Notes under the pieces: model-generated
Told to the model about the DNA's origin: nothing
Databases searched by the model: none
What the model saw: the letters and a program-made list of their open reading frames with translations, nothing else
Assembly (NCBI RefSeq): GCF_000472525.1
Contig: NZ_AWZT01000030.1
Span: 26,100-90,099 of the forward strand
Direction of reading: 5' to 3'
DNA length: 64,000 bases
Source of the DNA: Paraburkholderia dilworthii
Lineage (GTDB): Bacteria; Pseudomonadota; Gammaproteobacteria; Burkholderiales; Burkholderiaceae
Translations under genes and position numbers: made by a program
Part shown: one piece after another, positions 54,861 to 63,850 of the stretch
Layout: every line of letters starts with the position of its first letter
Numbering within the stretch: the stretch's first letter is position 1

Positions 54861-56153
54861 ATGCAAGTCACTGGTATGTTGTACGGCTCAAGACTGTTGA
54901 AATTCGGCGGTTTTCCCACTGCCGAAGTTCTCGGCCCTGACGCAAGCGAAGAGCAGATCAAGGCCCTGATCGATCGTCATGGCTCGGTATTCGTGAAGCC
55001 TATGTTCAAGGGTGGCATAGGCAAAAAGGGCAAGGCGGGACTCATCGGGCGAGCGAGCGACCTGAAAACCGCACTGAAGGAGAAGGAGCGCCTGTACTTC
55101 GCCGAACACCGGCATGGAAATCAGACCGCCAAGGCTAATGGCGTGACCTTCGAAGGCGCAGTGCCGGCGCAGCATGAAGTGTATTTCTCGATCACCGATT
55201 CGACGCGCTTCAGGGCGCCTACGATGACACTCACGCATCACGGCGGCGTCGACATCGAGGAACTGGACCCGAGCATGATCGTGCACGTGCCGTTTGATCC
55301 GCTCACCGGGCTGAAGGCGTTCGTCGTCGCCAACGCGCTGTCGCGCCTGAACGCGCCTAAGGAAATCATTTCGCCGCTGGTCCAACACCTGCCAAAACTG
55401 TGGGAGCTATATCACAACTTCGGCATGACGACGCTCGAGCTGAACCCGATCCGCATGCAGGCCGGTCGCGATGGCCGGCTGACGCCAGTCGCATGCGATT
55501 TCAAATGCGGCTTTGATCGCGACGACGTTCGCTGGCAGCGGCTCGACATACCCGCGCACGTGTTCTCGGTCGACTATTCCGATTTTGAATCAGAGATCAA
55601 CCAGTTGCGAACCTACCAGGGTCAAAGCGACGTCTATGTGATCAACGAAGGCGGCACGATCCTCGCGCCGACTTTTGGCGGCGGCGCCAACTCGCTGGTG
55701 TCGGAGATCCTGGGCGACGACGCGATCATTTCCTCGGACTTCGGTGGGAATCCTCCCTACGAAAAGATGAAGGAAGTGGCTCGCATCTGTTTCAAGCACT
55801 GGCTGAAACAGACCAACGTGCTGTTCATCATCGGCGGGAAGTCGAACAACACCGATATCTTCGAGACGCTGCGCGCAATGGCCGATGCGTTGCGCGAGCA
55901 TTTCAGCAAGAACGGACCGACGCCGCTTTACGTGGTGATCGGGCGCGGCGGCCCTAATCTTGTACGCGGCATGGGTGCAATGCGTGATACGTGCGATGCG
56001 CTCGGCCTGCCCTACAGCATTTTCGGGTTCGATTCGGATATCAGCGAAGTGATCCAGTACGCGAAGGCGGCGGACGCGTGGATGAAAGCAGGCGGCCGCG
56101 AGCTGGTCTGCGCGACGCCCAGCAGTGCGCAACGCTCGCCCGCCCAGGCCTGA
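54861..56153 (+). CDS. ATP-citrate lyase-like small subunit (ATP-grasp)
   Basis: The 430-residue protein is related to the beta subunit of succinyl-CoA synthetase and to the small subunit of two-part ATP-citrate lyases. The ATP-grasp part begins VFVKPMFKGGIGKKGKAGLI (about residues 44-63), and TTLELNPIRMQ matches the metal/ATP site region. The C-terminal half, INEGGTILAPTFGGGANSLV and FGGNPPYEKMKEVARI, is the CoA-ligase flavodoxin-like domain of ATP-citrate lyase. It would activate the carboxylate as acyl phosphate or CoA ester with the large subunit. An AAGGAGA ribosome site precedes ATG 54861. First gene after the sigma-54 promoter. Confidence 0.78.
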   Translation: MQVTGMLYGSRLLKFGGFPTAEVLGPDASEEQIKALIDRHGSVFVKPMFKGGIGKKGKAGLIGRASDLKTALKEKERLYFAEHRHGNQTAKANGVTFEGAVPAQHEVYFSITDSTRFRAPTMTLTHHGGVDIEELDPSMIVHVPFDPLTGLKAFVVANALSRLNAPKEIISPLVQHLPKLWELYHNFGMTTLELNPIRMQAGRDGRLTPVACDFKCGFDRDDVRWQRLDIPAHVFSVDYSDFESEINQLRTYQGQSDVYVINEGGTILAPTFGGGANSLVSEILGDDAIISSDFGGNPPYEKMKEVARICFKHWLKQTNVLFIIGGKSNNTDIFETLRAMADALREHFSKNGPTPLYVVIGRGGPNLVRGMGAMRDTCDALGLPYSIFGFDSDISEVIQYAKAADAWMKAGGRELVCATPSSAQRSPAQA

Positions 56154-56194
56154 ACTGACATGACTTGAGCATCTAATCAATCTGGAGAAAGACC

Positions 56195-58900
56195 ATGTAC
56201 AGGCACGGTGCAGGAGATTTCAAATACTACGTCGGCATCAGTTCGCTCGCGCAGGCTGCCTGCCGAGAGGACCGTGTGTGCGTGCTGAACATACTCGGGG
56301 GCGAGTCGCGACAAGTCACGCCGGTGGGCCACGCGTATTCGGGAGGTAACGTGGTTTTCGGCACGTCGCCCGGACGCCGCGGACAGGTGCTGGAGACTTC
56401 GCTTGGCAATATCCCCGTGTACAACAGCGTGCTGGAAGGGCTGCAGGACGGCCATCGTTTTAACTGCGGCGTGATCTATTTGCCCCCATCCGCTGCGCGC
56501 GACGGTGTGGCCGAACTGATTCGCGTCAATCCCGAACTCAAGAAAATCTTCATCGTCACGGAGAAATTGTCCGTGCACGATTCGCGCGAGATCCGGGCGA
56601 TGGGGCAGCAAAACGGCATCGACATCTTCGGCGGAAATAGCCTCGGCATTGCCGATGCGTGGAACCGCGTGCGCATCGGCGGCGCACTCGGCGGCGATAG
56701 CCCTGACGAGGCACTCAGGAAAGGTTCGATCGCGATCTTCTCAAACTCGGGAAATTTCACGACAACGATCGCGACATACCTGCGGATGGCCGGCTGGGGA
56801 ACGACTACGCTGATGTCGAGTGGTAAGGACGTTTATATCCATTTCGCGGCGCCGGAGTTCGCGTTCGCGCTCGCCAATGACGCGCGCAGCAAGGCGGCGG
56901 TGCTGTACTCGGAGCCGGGCGGATACTACGAACTCGAAGCGAATTTCAGCAAGCCGGTGGTCGCCTGCGTGGTTGGCCGCTGGAAGCAGAAACTGACGCG
57001 AGCGGTCGGCCATGCGGGAGCATTGGCCGGCGGCAACGACGACGCTGCATCAAAAGAGCGCTGGTTCATGGAAAAGTTTGGCGTCGATCGACCGTTCGCA
57101 CCGGACGATCCGGTGTGTAGCGCAAAAGGCGCGCTCGTAACCAATATCGCCCACATTCCGGCGGCCCTGACGGCGGTGATGCATGAAAACGGTGCGCGGC
57201 CGGACTTCGCGCCAGAAGGCAGTCTCGCGCTCAAGCCATGGTTTCGCTCATCAATAGGGATTGCATTGCCGCCCGAGCTCGACCTGCCGGTTGTCGCAGC
57301 GTTGCCGCCGTATGACGCACAGATCGCCGCGCTGAACCAACAGGTCGGCATCGTGTTGCCCCGCCAGAATATGAAGGACGCTTCGGGCGCATCGCAGATG
57401 GATCCGGGCACGCAGGTGACGAGTCTGCACGGCGTGCCGGTGCTACAGGCCGTGCAGTATTCGCTCGAGGGCAACCTTTGCCTAGCGCTGTTGCATGAAC
57501 CGGGGGGCACAAACGACGCGAAACTCGTCAGTGTTGCGGTCGGCGCCGAACTCAACCTGCATGGCGACGCGACGCTTGCGGCGGCGCAAGCCGCGCGCGA
57601 CGCGGGCAACGCACCGAATAGCGTCCTCGCGGCGGCGGCGAGCATTGTCGGGCCTCGTCGCGCGGACCGCGCGCGACGGGCTGCGCAAGCGTTCGTCGAC
57701 CTCGGCACCGTGGCCGGCCTGCGTGATGCGCTCGACGAAGACTTCGCGTTGTCGTTGCTGCAGTCCGACGCCGAGACGCGCGCGTTGCTCACGTGTGAGG
57801 CGCCCGACGAGAAGGCCCAGGCGATGTTCGCAGGTCTGGCGAATCGAGAAGCGAAGTCCGTGTTCATCCGCTATTTACAGGGCCTCGATGGACACCCGAA
57901 CGCCGATGCCGTGCTGGCTGCAATCACCACGACGCTCGCGTGGGGGCCGCTGATGCGCAAACGCGTATCGCGGATGACCGTCGAAAACCTGCCATGGTGG
58001 ATGCGCCTGTTCGGAACGCTGATCGGCGCGTCGGCCGACGCCGCACAACATGAAGCGGGACGCTTCTGCGGTATCGCGATGGACGAGGTGCTAGGACAGC
58101 ACTCGCTGACCGATGTCGCGTGCGCCGCGTTGATTGGGGGCAAGCCGGATGAAGTTGAGCTGTTTGGATTTCAGACGCTCGTGGGCCTGCTGCTCACGAA
58201 CGGACCGGGCGCGATCTCCGCGCAGGGCGCGAAGGGCGCAGTATCGGCGGACGGTCCCGAAACGCCGGAACGAGTCCAACTCAACAAAGCGATGGTCGGC
58301 TTTCTCACCCACGCGGGCTACGCGCATGGCGGCAATGGCTTCGAGGGAGTGGAGTTCCTGCTTGAGCGTTTTAAGAAGGTCGCGATGACCGATCCCGGTG
58401 ATCCGACGCACGGTCTCGACCTGAAAGCGATGGCTGCCGGATTCGCACGTGCATATGGCGAGGAGCGGACACAACGCAAGGAGGTCGGCGCACAGCAACC
58501 CACGGCGCTGCCCTGCATCAACCATCCGGTATTCAAGGGCAAGCCTATCAACGTCGATCCCAGGGAGGCGTTCGTGCGTCAACGCTTCGAGGCTCGGGGC
58601 GAGTACAACGTCTTCCATGACTACTACCGCGCGCTGGTGCAGGCGTTGTACGACGAAAACGTGACGCGCAACGTGTTCGCGGTCAACGTGGATGCAGTGA
58701 TTGCCTCTGTGTTGCTGAAGATGCTGTGGGCTCGCCATCGGGCGGGGGACTTCTCCAATCAGGCGCTGGAGACCGCGGCCTTTACCGTGTTCCTGTATGG
58801 CCGGATGATCGGCTGCGCTGCGGAGGTTGACGACCATATGAATCGCGGCCGCAATCTCGACACGCGCACCCCTCAGGCGAGCGTACGATTCGTTGCATGA
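56195..58900 (+). CDS. ATP-citrate lyase-like large subunit (CoA ligase plus lyase)
   Basis: The 901-residue protein has two halves. Residues 1-330 resemble succinyl-CoA synthetase alpha: FSNSGNFTTTIATYLRM and GHAGALAGG, with the phosphohistidine at about 273. Residues about 600-900 resemble the citryl-CoA lyase/citrate-synthase fold of ATP-citrate lyase: TNGPGAISAQG (where the family usually has ADHGPAVSG), HGGNGFEGVEFL, NHPVFKG (the HRVKS position), and FAVNVDAVIASVLLK (counterpart of NVDGxIGV). The middle, 330-600, is extra compared with the roughly 610-residue green-sulfur subunit. A GGAGA site precedes the ATG. It would cleave citrate or another 2-hydroxyacid to acetyl-CoA and a 2-oxoacid. 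The substrate is not proven. Confidence 0.75.
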   Translation: MYRHGAGDFKYYVGISSLAQAACREDRVCVLNILGGESRQVTPVGHAYSGGNVVFGTSPGRRGQVLETSLGNIPVYNSVLEGLQDGHRFNCGVIYLPPSAARDGVAELIRVNPELKKIFIVTEKLSVHDSREIRAMGQQNGIDIFGGNSLGIADAWNRVRIGGALGGDSPDEALRKGSIAIFSNSGNFTTTIATYLRMAGWGTTTLMSSGKDVYIHFAAPEFAFALANDARSKAAVLYSEPGGYYELEANFSKPVVACVVGRWKQKLTRAVGHAGALAGGNDDAASKERWFMEKFGVDRPFAPDDPVCSAKGALVTNIAHIPAALTAVMHENGARPDFAPEGSLALKPWFRSSIGIALPPELDLPVVAALPPYDAQIAALNQQVGIVLPRQNMKDASGASQMDPGTQVTSLHGVPVLQAVQYSLEGNLCLALLHEPGGTNDAKLVSVAVGAELNLHGDATLAAAQAARDAGNAPNSVLAAAASIVGPRRADRARRAAQAFVDLGTVAGLRDALDEDFALSLLQSDAETRALLTCEAPDEKAQAMFAGLANREAKSVFIRYLQGLDGHPNADAVLAAITTTLAWGPLMRKRVSRMTVENLPWWMRLFGTLIGASADAAQHEAGRFCGIAMDEVLGQHSLTDVACAALIGGKPDEVELFGFQTLVGLLLTNGPGAISAQGAKGAVSADGPETPERVQLNKAMVGFLTHAGYAHGGNGFEGVEFLLERFKKVAMTDPGDPTHGLDLKAMAAGFARAYGEERTQRKEVGAQQPTALPCINHPVFKGKPINVDPREAFVRQRFEARGEYNVFHDYYRALVQALYDENVTRNVFAVNVDAVIASVLLKMLWARHRAGDFSNQALETAAFTVFLYGRMIGCAAEVDDHMNRGRNLDTRTPQASVRFVA

Positions 58901-59007
58901 GCGCAAAAACCTGTCGATACGATCGACTGATCAGATCAAAGACCGGGCCGCCTTCGAGCGTTCTATCGGAATGCGGCGCCGGCCTTCAAACGCCGAGGAG
59001 ACACTTC

Positions 59008-60363
59008 GTGCAAGTTACTTCCAACACATCACAGCCAGTGCCGGCGCCGCAACCGGAAATCAAGCCCCGATTCTGGCCAGAGGGCTGGTGGAAACTGATG
59101 GAATACCGGATCGGTATCATTCCGCTGCCGGTCTACGTCATCCTGCTCGCGCTGATCGCGGGTTTCGCGATTACCGGGAAGGTGCCCGGCGAAATCTCAA
59201 TGGCGATCGCCGTATTGGCCTTCTTCGGTTTTACGTGCGCGGAGATCGGCAAGCGCCTGCCGATCGTGCGCAATATCGGCGCGGCCGCGATCTTCGCGAC
59301 CTTTATCCCGTCCGCGCTGACTTACTACCATTTGCTGCCCAAGCCCATCCTCACGCTCACGACGGATTTCACGAAATCGACCAACTTCCTGTACCTGTTT
59401 ATTGCGTCGATCATCGTGGGCAGCATTCTGAGCATGGACCGGCGTGTGCTGATCCAGGGATTTATCAAGATCTTCGTGCCGCTCGCGCTTGGCTCGGTTG
59501 CGGCGGGTATTGTCGGGACGCTCGTCGGCACGGCACTCGGGCTCGGCACGCGCCATACGTTCTTCTATATCGTTGTGCCGATCATGGCGGGCGGCATCGG
59601 CGAAGGCGCAATACCCTTGTCGGTCGGCTATTCGGAAATCCTGCATCTGCCGCAAGGCGAACTGTTCGCCCAGGTGCTGCCGCCCGTGATGCTCGGCAGT
59701 CTCACTGCGATCATCTTCGCGGGCGCGCTCGATAGGGTCGGCAAACGCTTTCCGCATCTCACGGGTCAGGGGCGTCTGCAAGTCGGCGAAGAGGACGAAA
59801 TGAACCCGGTGGAGGAGGAAATTCGCGGACACGTCGACGTCTCCCACATCGCGGCGGCGGGAATCACCGCCATCACGCTGTACCTGCTCGGGCTGATGTG
59901 CCGCAACATGTTCGGGCTGCCCGCGCCGGTGGCCATGCTATTTCTCGCGGTGCTGGTCAAGCTCGCCCGGGCGGTGTCGCCGCCATTGCAGGAAGGCGCG
60001 TTCGTCGTCTATAAGTTCTTCTCGACGGCCGTGACCTATCCGCTGCTATTCGCAATCGGCGTGGCGATGACGCCGTGGGACAAACTGATGGCTGCGTTCA
60101 CGCTGGTGAACATCATCACCATCGTCGCAACGGTAGCCACGCTGATGGGGACCGGCTTTGCGGTCGGTCGCATGATGAAGATGTACCCTATCGACACCGC
60201 GATCGTGAACGCCTGTCACAGCGGGCAGGGCGGGACCGGCGACGTCGCCATCCTCACAGCCGCCAACCGCATGCAGCTGATGCCGTTTGCGCAGATCGCC
60301 ACCCGCATTGGCGGGGCGATCGTCGTCACGGTCACGTTGATCGTGCTAGCGCACATGGGATGA
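59008..60363 (+). CDS. 2-hydroxycarboxylate transporter (CCS/CitS/MaeN type)
   Basis: The 451-residue inner-membrane protein has about 11 membrane segments and the two hallmark re-entrant loops of the 2-HCT family: IMAGGIGEGAIPLSVGYSEI in the first half and CHSGQGGTGDVAILTAANRM in the second. It imports citrate, malate or similar acids with Na+ or H+. I chose GTG 59008 because a perfect GAGGAG site precedes it by seven bases; an in-frame ATG at 58897 would add 37 polar residues. It belongs to the same unit as the two lyase genes. Confidence 0.9.
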   Translation: MQVTSNTSQPVPAPQPEIKPRFWPEGWWKLMEYRIGIIPLPVYVILLALIAGFAITGKVPGEISMAIAVLAFFGFTCAEIGKRLPIVRNIGAAAIFATFIPSALTYYHLLPKPILTLTTDFTKSTNFLYLFIASIIVGSILSMDRRVLIQGFIKIFVPLALGSVAAGIVGTLVGTALGLGTRHTFFYIVVPIMAGGIGEGAIPLSVGYSEILHLPQGELFAQVLPPVMLGSLTAIIFAGALDRVGKRFPHLTGQGRLQVGEEDEMNPVEEEIRGHVDVSHIAAAGITAITLYLLGLMCRNMFGLPAPVAMLFLAVLVKLARAVSPPLQEGAFVVYKFFSTAVTYPLLFAIGVAMTPWDKLMAAFTLVNIITIVATVATLMGTGFAVGRMMKMYPIDTAIVNACHSGQGGTGDVAILTAANRMQLMPFAQIATRIGGAIVVTVTLIVLAHMG

Positions 60364-60455
60364 TGCGTCGCGGTTGGCAATCGTCGAGACACCGTCGCCC
60401 ACGTCGGGATCGGGCGGTCATTTCCGGAATCGAGCGCCATAAGGCGACGTTCAGC

Positions 60456-62321
60456 ATGAAGATAAGCGGTATTCCATTGTGGGGATGGGCGGCCGCCGCG
60501 GCGCTTTACTTCGGCGTGGCGGCCGCCGCGGTCGAGTTTGCGTCGGACCGTTCGATCAATGCGCTTGCGGAGGTCGGCGCGCACCGGCTCGACCTGTATG
60601 CCGCCAGCCTGAAGAGCGAGCTCGGCCGCTACGAGATGATGCCTTCGATCGTCGCGAGGCAGGAAAGCGTGCGCGCGTTGTTGAGTGCGATGCCCGACCC
60701 ATCGGCCGGACTTCTAAACACGGTCAATACCTATCTTGACGCGGTGAATCGCGAGGCCGGCAGCGTTGCCGTGGACGTGATCGACCAGCACGGCCTGGTC
60801 ATCGCCGCGAGCAACTGGAACCGGCCAGAAAGCTTCGTCGGCACCAACGTGTCTTATCGGCCGTATTTCCAGGACGCGCTCGCACATGGATCGGGCCGGT
60901 TCTTCGGTATCGGCACGAACACCGGCATGCCTGGCCTCTATTTCGCGAGCGCGGTGCGCGAGGCGGATGGGCCGATCGGGGCCACGGCCGTCAAGGTCAG
61001 CGTAGACGCGCTCGAATCCGCGTGGCGGGTGCCGGGCGTCGCGGCGATGGTGATCGATAGTAACGGCGTGATTGTCATTTCCACGGTTCCGGCGTGGAAG
61101 TTCACGTCGCTTAGACCGATAACGGCGCGGCAGCAGCGGCAGATTCAGGCATCGCGCCAATATGCCGGCCGTAGCGTAGAAGCGCTGCCGTACCGGCGCC
61201 TTGGTGACTGGGACACTTCGGCGTGGTTTGCACGCCTTCCCGACTGGGGTCGCCCGGGCCACGAGCGGCGCTATCTGGCCATGTCGCGAACCGCGCCCCA
61301 GGCCGGCGATTCGATCATGATCGTGCTCGACCTCTCGGGCGCACGGCACCAGCAACAGATCGCGCTCGCGTTCGTTACGGGGGGCTTCCTCATCGTCGGG
61401 CTGTATTGCCTCTATGCGATCCAGCGCCGCCGCGCCATAGCGGAAAAACTCAGGGCACAGGACGCGCTGCGCAGCGCCAATGATCGGCTGGAGATCACGG
61501 TTCGCGAGCGCACGGCGGCACTGACGCAGGCCAATGAAAGGATGCGGGAGGAGATTGTCGAGCGCATACGCACCGAACAGCTACTGCGGGATTCCCAGCA
61601 AGAGGTCGTGCATGCGGGCAAGCTCGCGGTGCTCGGACAAATGGCGGCCGGTCTGACGCATGAACTGAACCAGCCGCTCGTTGCCATCAAAACGCTCTGC
61701 GACAATGCACGGACGTTTTTCGAACGCAATCAACCTGCGCCTGCCATCGGAAACCTCGAACGAATTTCGCGGCTCGTCGACAGCATGGCGATACTCACAA
61801 GCGAACTCAAGACCTTCGCCCGCAAGCCTGAATTCGAACGTGTCGCGGTGTCACTGAATGAAGCGGTCGCGCACGCGGCGCTGATCTATGATGCACGGAT
61901 TCGCGCTGAGCAGGTGCAACTCGATGTGCTGATCCCGGCCGGCACGACGATATGCGCAGAGCCGAGCCAACTGCAGCAGGTGATCGTCAACCTGCTTGGC
62001 AATGCGCTGGATGCCGTCGCGGATCAGGATAAGCGCGTGATCGCCATCGAAGCTTCCAGAACCGAACGGCCGAGCCGTGTGCGGTTCACCGTCAGCGACA
62101 GTGGCGCGGGCATCGCGCCGGGGGTTCTGGCGCATCTATTCGAACCATTCGTGACGACGAAGCCGCGAGGCCACGGCTTGGGTCTCGGGCTCGCGATTAC
62201 CTCGCGTCTTGTGGACGGCTTTGGCGCGCGAATCTCCGCTGCAAACCGACCCAACGGCGGCGCACAATTCACTATTGAATTTTCCGTGGCGACGGAGCAC
62301 GAGGCAGCCAATGGGCGATGA
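60456..62321 (+). CDS. DctB-like sensor histidine kinase
   Basis: The 621-residue protein has a membrane segment (ISGIPLWGWAAAAALYFGVA), a periplasmic double-Cache sensor (about residues 40-300) with IDQHGLVIAASNWNRPESFV and VSYRPYFQDALAHGSGRFFG very like C4-dicarboxylate sensor DctB, a second membrane segment, a coiled coil, the H-box GLTHELNQPLVAIKT, and the ATPase boxes NLLGNALDAV, DSGAGI and GHGLGLGLAI. An in-frame ATG at 60360 overlaps the transporter stop and would add 32 basic residues; the start is therefore open. It should phosphorylate the regulator at 62311. Confidence 0.9.
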   Translation: MKISGIPLWGWAAAAALYFGVAAAAVEFASDRSINALAEVGAHRLDLYAASLKSELGRYEMMPSIVARQESVRALLSAMPDPSAGLLNTVNTYLDAVNREAGSVAVDVIDQHGLVIAASNWNRPESFVGTNVSYRPYFQDALAHGSGRFFGIGTNTGMPGLYFASAVREADGPIGATAVKVSVDALESAWRVPGVAAMVIDSNGVIVISTVPAWKFTSLRPITARQQRQIQASRQYAGRSVEALPYRRLGDWDTSAWFARLPDWGRPGHERRYLAMSRTAPQAGDSIMIVLDLSGARHQQQIALAFVTGGFLIVGLYCLYAIQRRRAIAEKLRAQDALRSANDRLEITVRERTAALTQANERMREEIVERIRTEQLLRDSQQEVVHAGKLAVLGQMAAGLTHELNQPLVAIKTLCDNARTFFERNQPAPAIGNLERISRLVDSMAILTSELKTFARKPEFERVAVSLNEAVAHAALIYDARIRAEQVQLDVLIPAGTTICAEPSQLQQVIVNLLGNALDAVADQDKRVIAIEASRTERPSRVRFTVSDSGAGIAPGVLAHLFEPFVTTKPRGHGLGLGLAITSRLVDGFGARISAANRPNGGAQFTIEFSVATEHEAANGR

Positions 62322-63672
62322 GATTAGCGTTGTTGTGGTCGAAGACGATGAGAACGTGCGTCTCGGCGTCGAGCAGGCGGTTGCTTTGGCTGGCTTTCCA
62401 GTGCGGGCGTATGAGTCGGCGGCCGCGGCGCTGGCGGAGGTCGCACCGGGTGCACCGGTGGTGATCGTGTCCGATGTACGGATGCCGGGCATCGACGGTC
62501 TGAAACTGCTCGAACGTGTCCTTGCGATCGATCCACGGATCCCTGTTGTACTGATCAGCGGGCACGCGGACATCGCGACAGCGGTGGGGGCGATGCGAAC
62601 GGGCGCCTATGATTTCATCGAGAAGCCCTTTTCGTCGGACCACATCGCGAGTCGTGTAACACGCGCTGTCGAGAAGCGCCGTTTGACGCTCGAAGTGCAG
62701 GGTTTGCGCGCGGCGCTGCACAACTGGCGGGGAATAGAGGCGCTTGTGCTTGGCAAGTCGCCCGCGATCGTCGAGGTTCGACGGAAAATCCTGCGGCTGG
62801 CGGATACCTCAGTGTCGGTGCTGATTACCGGCGAAACGGGCACGGGCAAGGAACTGATCGCCCGTGGACTGCACGATTTCGGTGGGCGCCGCGATCATCA
62901 TTTCGTTGCGCTCAACTGTGGCGGCTTACCCGAGCAGCTATTCGAGAGTGAGCTATTCGGTCATGAGGCCGGTGCGTTCACGGGTGCAATCAGGAACCGC
63001 ATCGGCAAGATCGAATGGGCCACCGGCGGCACGCTCTTTCTGGACGAGATCGAAACGATGCCGATCGCATTGCAGATCAAGATGCTGCGGGTATTGCAGG
63101 AACGCCAGATTGAGCGACTTGGCTCGAACGAGGCGATAGCTGTCGATTGCCGGATCGTGGCGGCATCGAAGGCAGATCTCGTCGAACTTGCGACAGACGG
63201 ACGTTTTCGCGCTGACCTGCTGTATCGGTTGAACGTCGCGCTGATCGATTTACCCCCGTTGCGCGAACGTCGGGAAGACATACCGCTCCTATTCGAGCAC
63301 TTCGTACTCGCTGCTGCACGCCGTTTCGGGCTGTCAGCTCCGATTGTGTCTGCATCGCAGGTCTCGGAGCTAATGACGCATCAGTGGCCCGGCAATGTGC
63401 GGGAGTTGCAGAATGTCGCCGATCGCTTTGTGCTTGGACTCGATGGCGATCGTCTCCTGTCGGCCGGCGTGCAGCGGATCAAAAACGGAACGCTGGCGGA
63501 GCAACTTGCCCATTTCGAACATATGCTGATCGCGGATATGCTGCGGCGTCACAACGGGAATATCGCCGAGGCCAGCGCGGAACTGGGAATGCCAAAGAAG
63601 ACGCTATATCACAAGGTGCGTCAACTGAAGTTTCCGGGCGGAGACGAGCAAAGCGAAGGACTCGACGCTTGA
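62311..63672 (+). CDS. DctD-like sigma-54-dependent response regulator
   Basis: The 453-residue activator has three domains. The receiver has VVEDDE and the phospho-Asp in SDVRMPGIDG; the AAA+ domain has Walker A GETGTGKEL, the sigma-54 contact loop GAFTGA and Walker B GGTLFLDEIE; a Fis-type helix-turn-helix closes it (NIAEASAELGMPKKTLYHKV). ATG 62311 overlaps the kinase stop by 11 bases. It would open the promoter at 54578 in response to the ligand seen by the kinase, closing the circuit. Confidence 0.93.
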   Translation: MGDEISVVVVEDDENVRLGVEQAVALAGFPVRAYESAAAALAEVAPGAPVVIVSDVRMPGIDGLKLLERVLAIDPRIPVVLISGHADIATAVGAMRTGAYDFIEKPFSSDHIASRVTRAVEKRRLTLEVQGLRAALHNWRGIEALVLGKSPAIVEVRRKILRLADTSVSVLITGETGTGKELIARGLHDFGGRRDHHFVALNCGGLPEQLFESELFGHEAGAFTGAIRNRIGKIEWATGGTLFLDEIETMPIALQIKMLRVLQERQIERLGSNEAIAVDCRIVAASKADLVELATDGRFRADLLYRLNVALIDLPPLRERREDIPLLFEHFVLAAARRFGLSAPIVSASQVSELMTHQWPGNVRELQNVADRFVLGLDGDRLLSAGVQRIKNGTLAEQLAHFEHMLIADMLRRHNGNIAEASAELGMPKKTLYHKVRQLKFPGGDEQSEGLDA

Positions 63673-63742
63673 GGGAGCGCCGCAATCATGCAGTGCTCAA
63701 TATCCCGAATGCGCGGCTGCTTCCCGGGTGGAACGGACGTTT

Positions 63743-63774
63743 GGATGTCCGAGTGACGGCGCGAACGAATGACG
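63743..63774 (+). repeat. Dispersed repeat unit
   Basis: This unit (GGATGTCCGAGTGACGGC... to GAATGACG) matches 50757-50788 with scattered changes. It lies between the regulator stop and the IS1182-like element. It may be part of a non-coding repeat family. Confidence 0.6.
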
Positions 63775-63785
63775 GTTGATGGCCC

Positions 63786-63850
63786 AGAGTGTGTCAAAAC
63801 GCATTTTTGAAGCGCTAAAATTCTTCATCCGATAGCGGAGGATGAGCACG
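63786..63850 (+). mobile_element. Left end of an IS1182-like element (partial)
   Basis: GAGTGTGTCAAAACGC, just before the transposase leader, looks like an IS1182-type terminal inverted repeat. The outer end cannot be fixed because the right end is outside the window. Confidence 0.5.
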
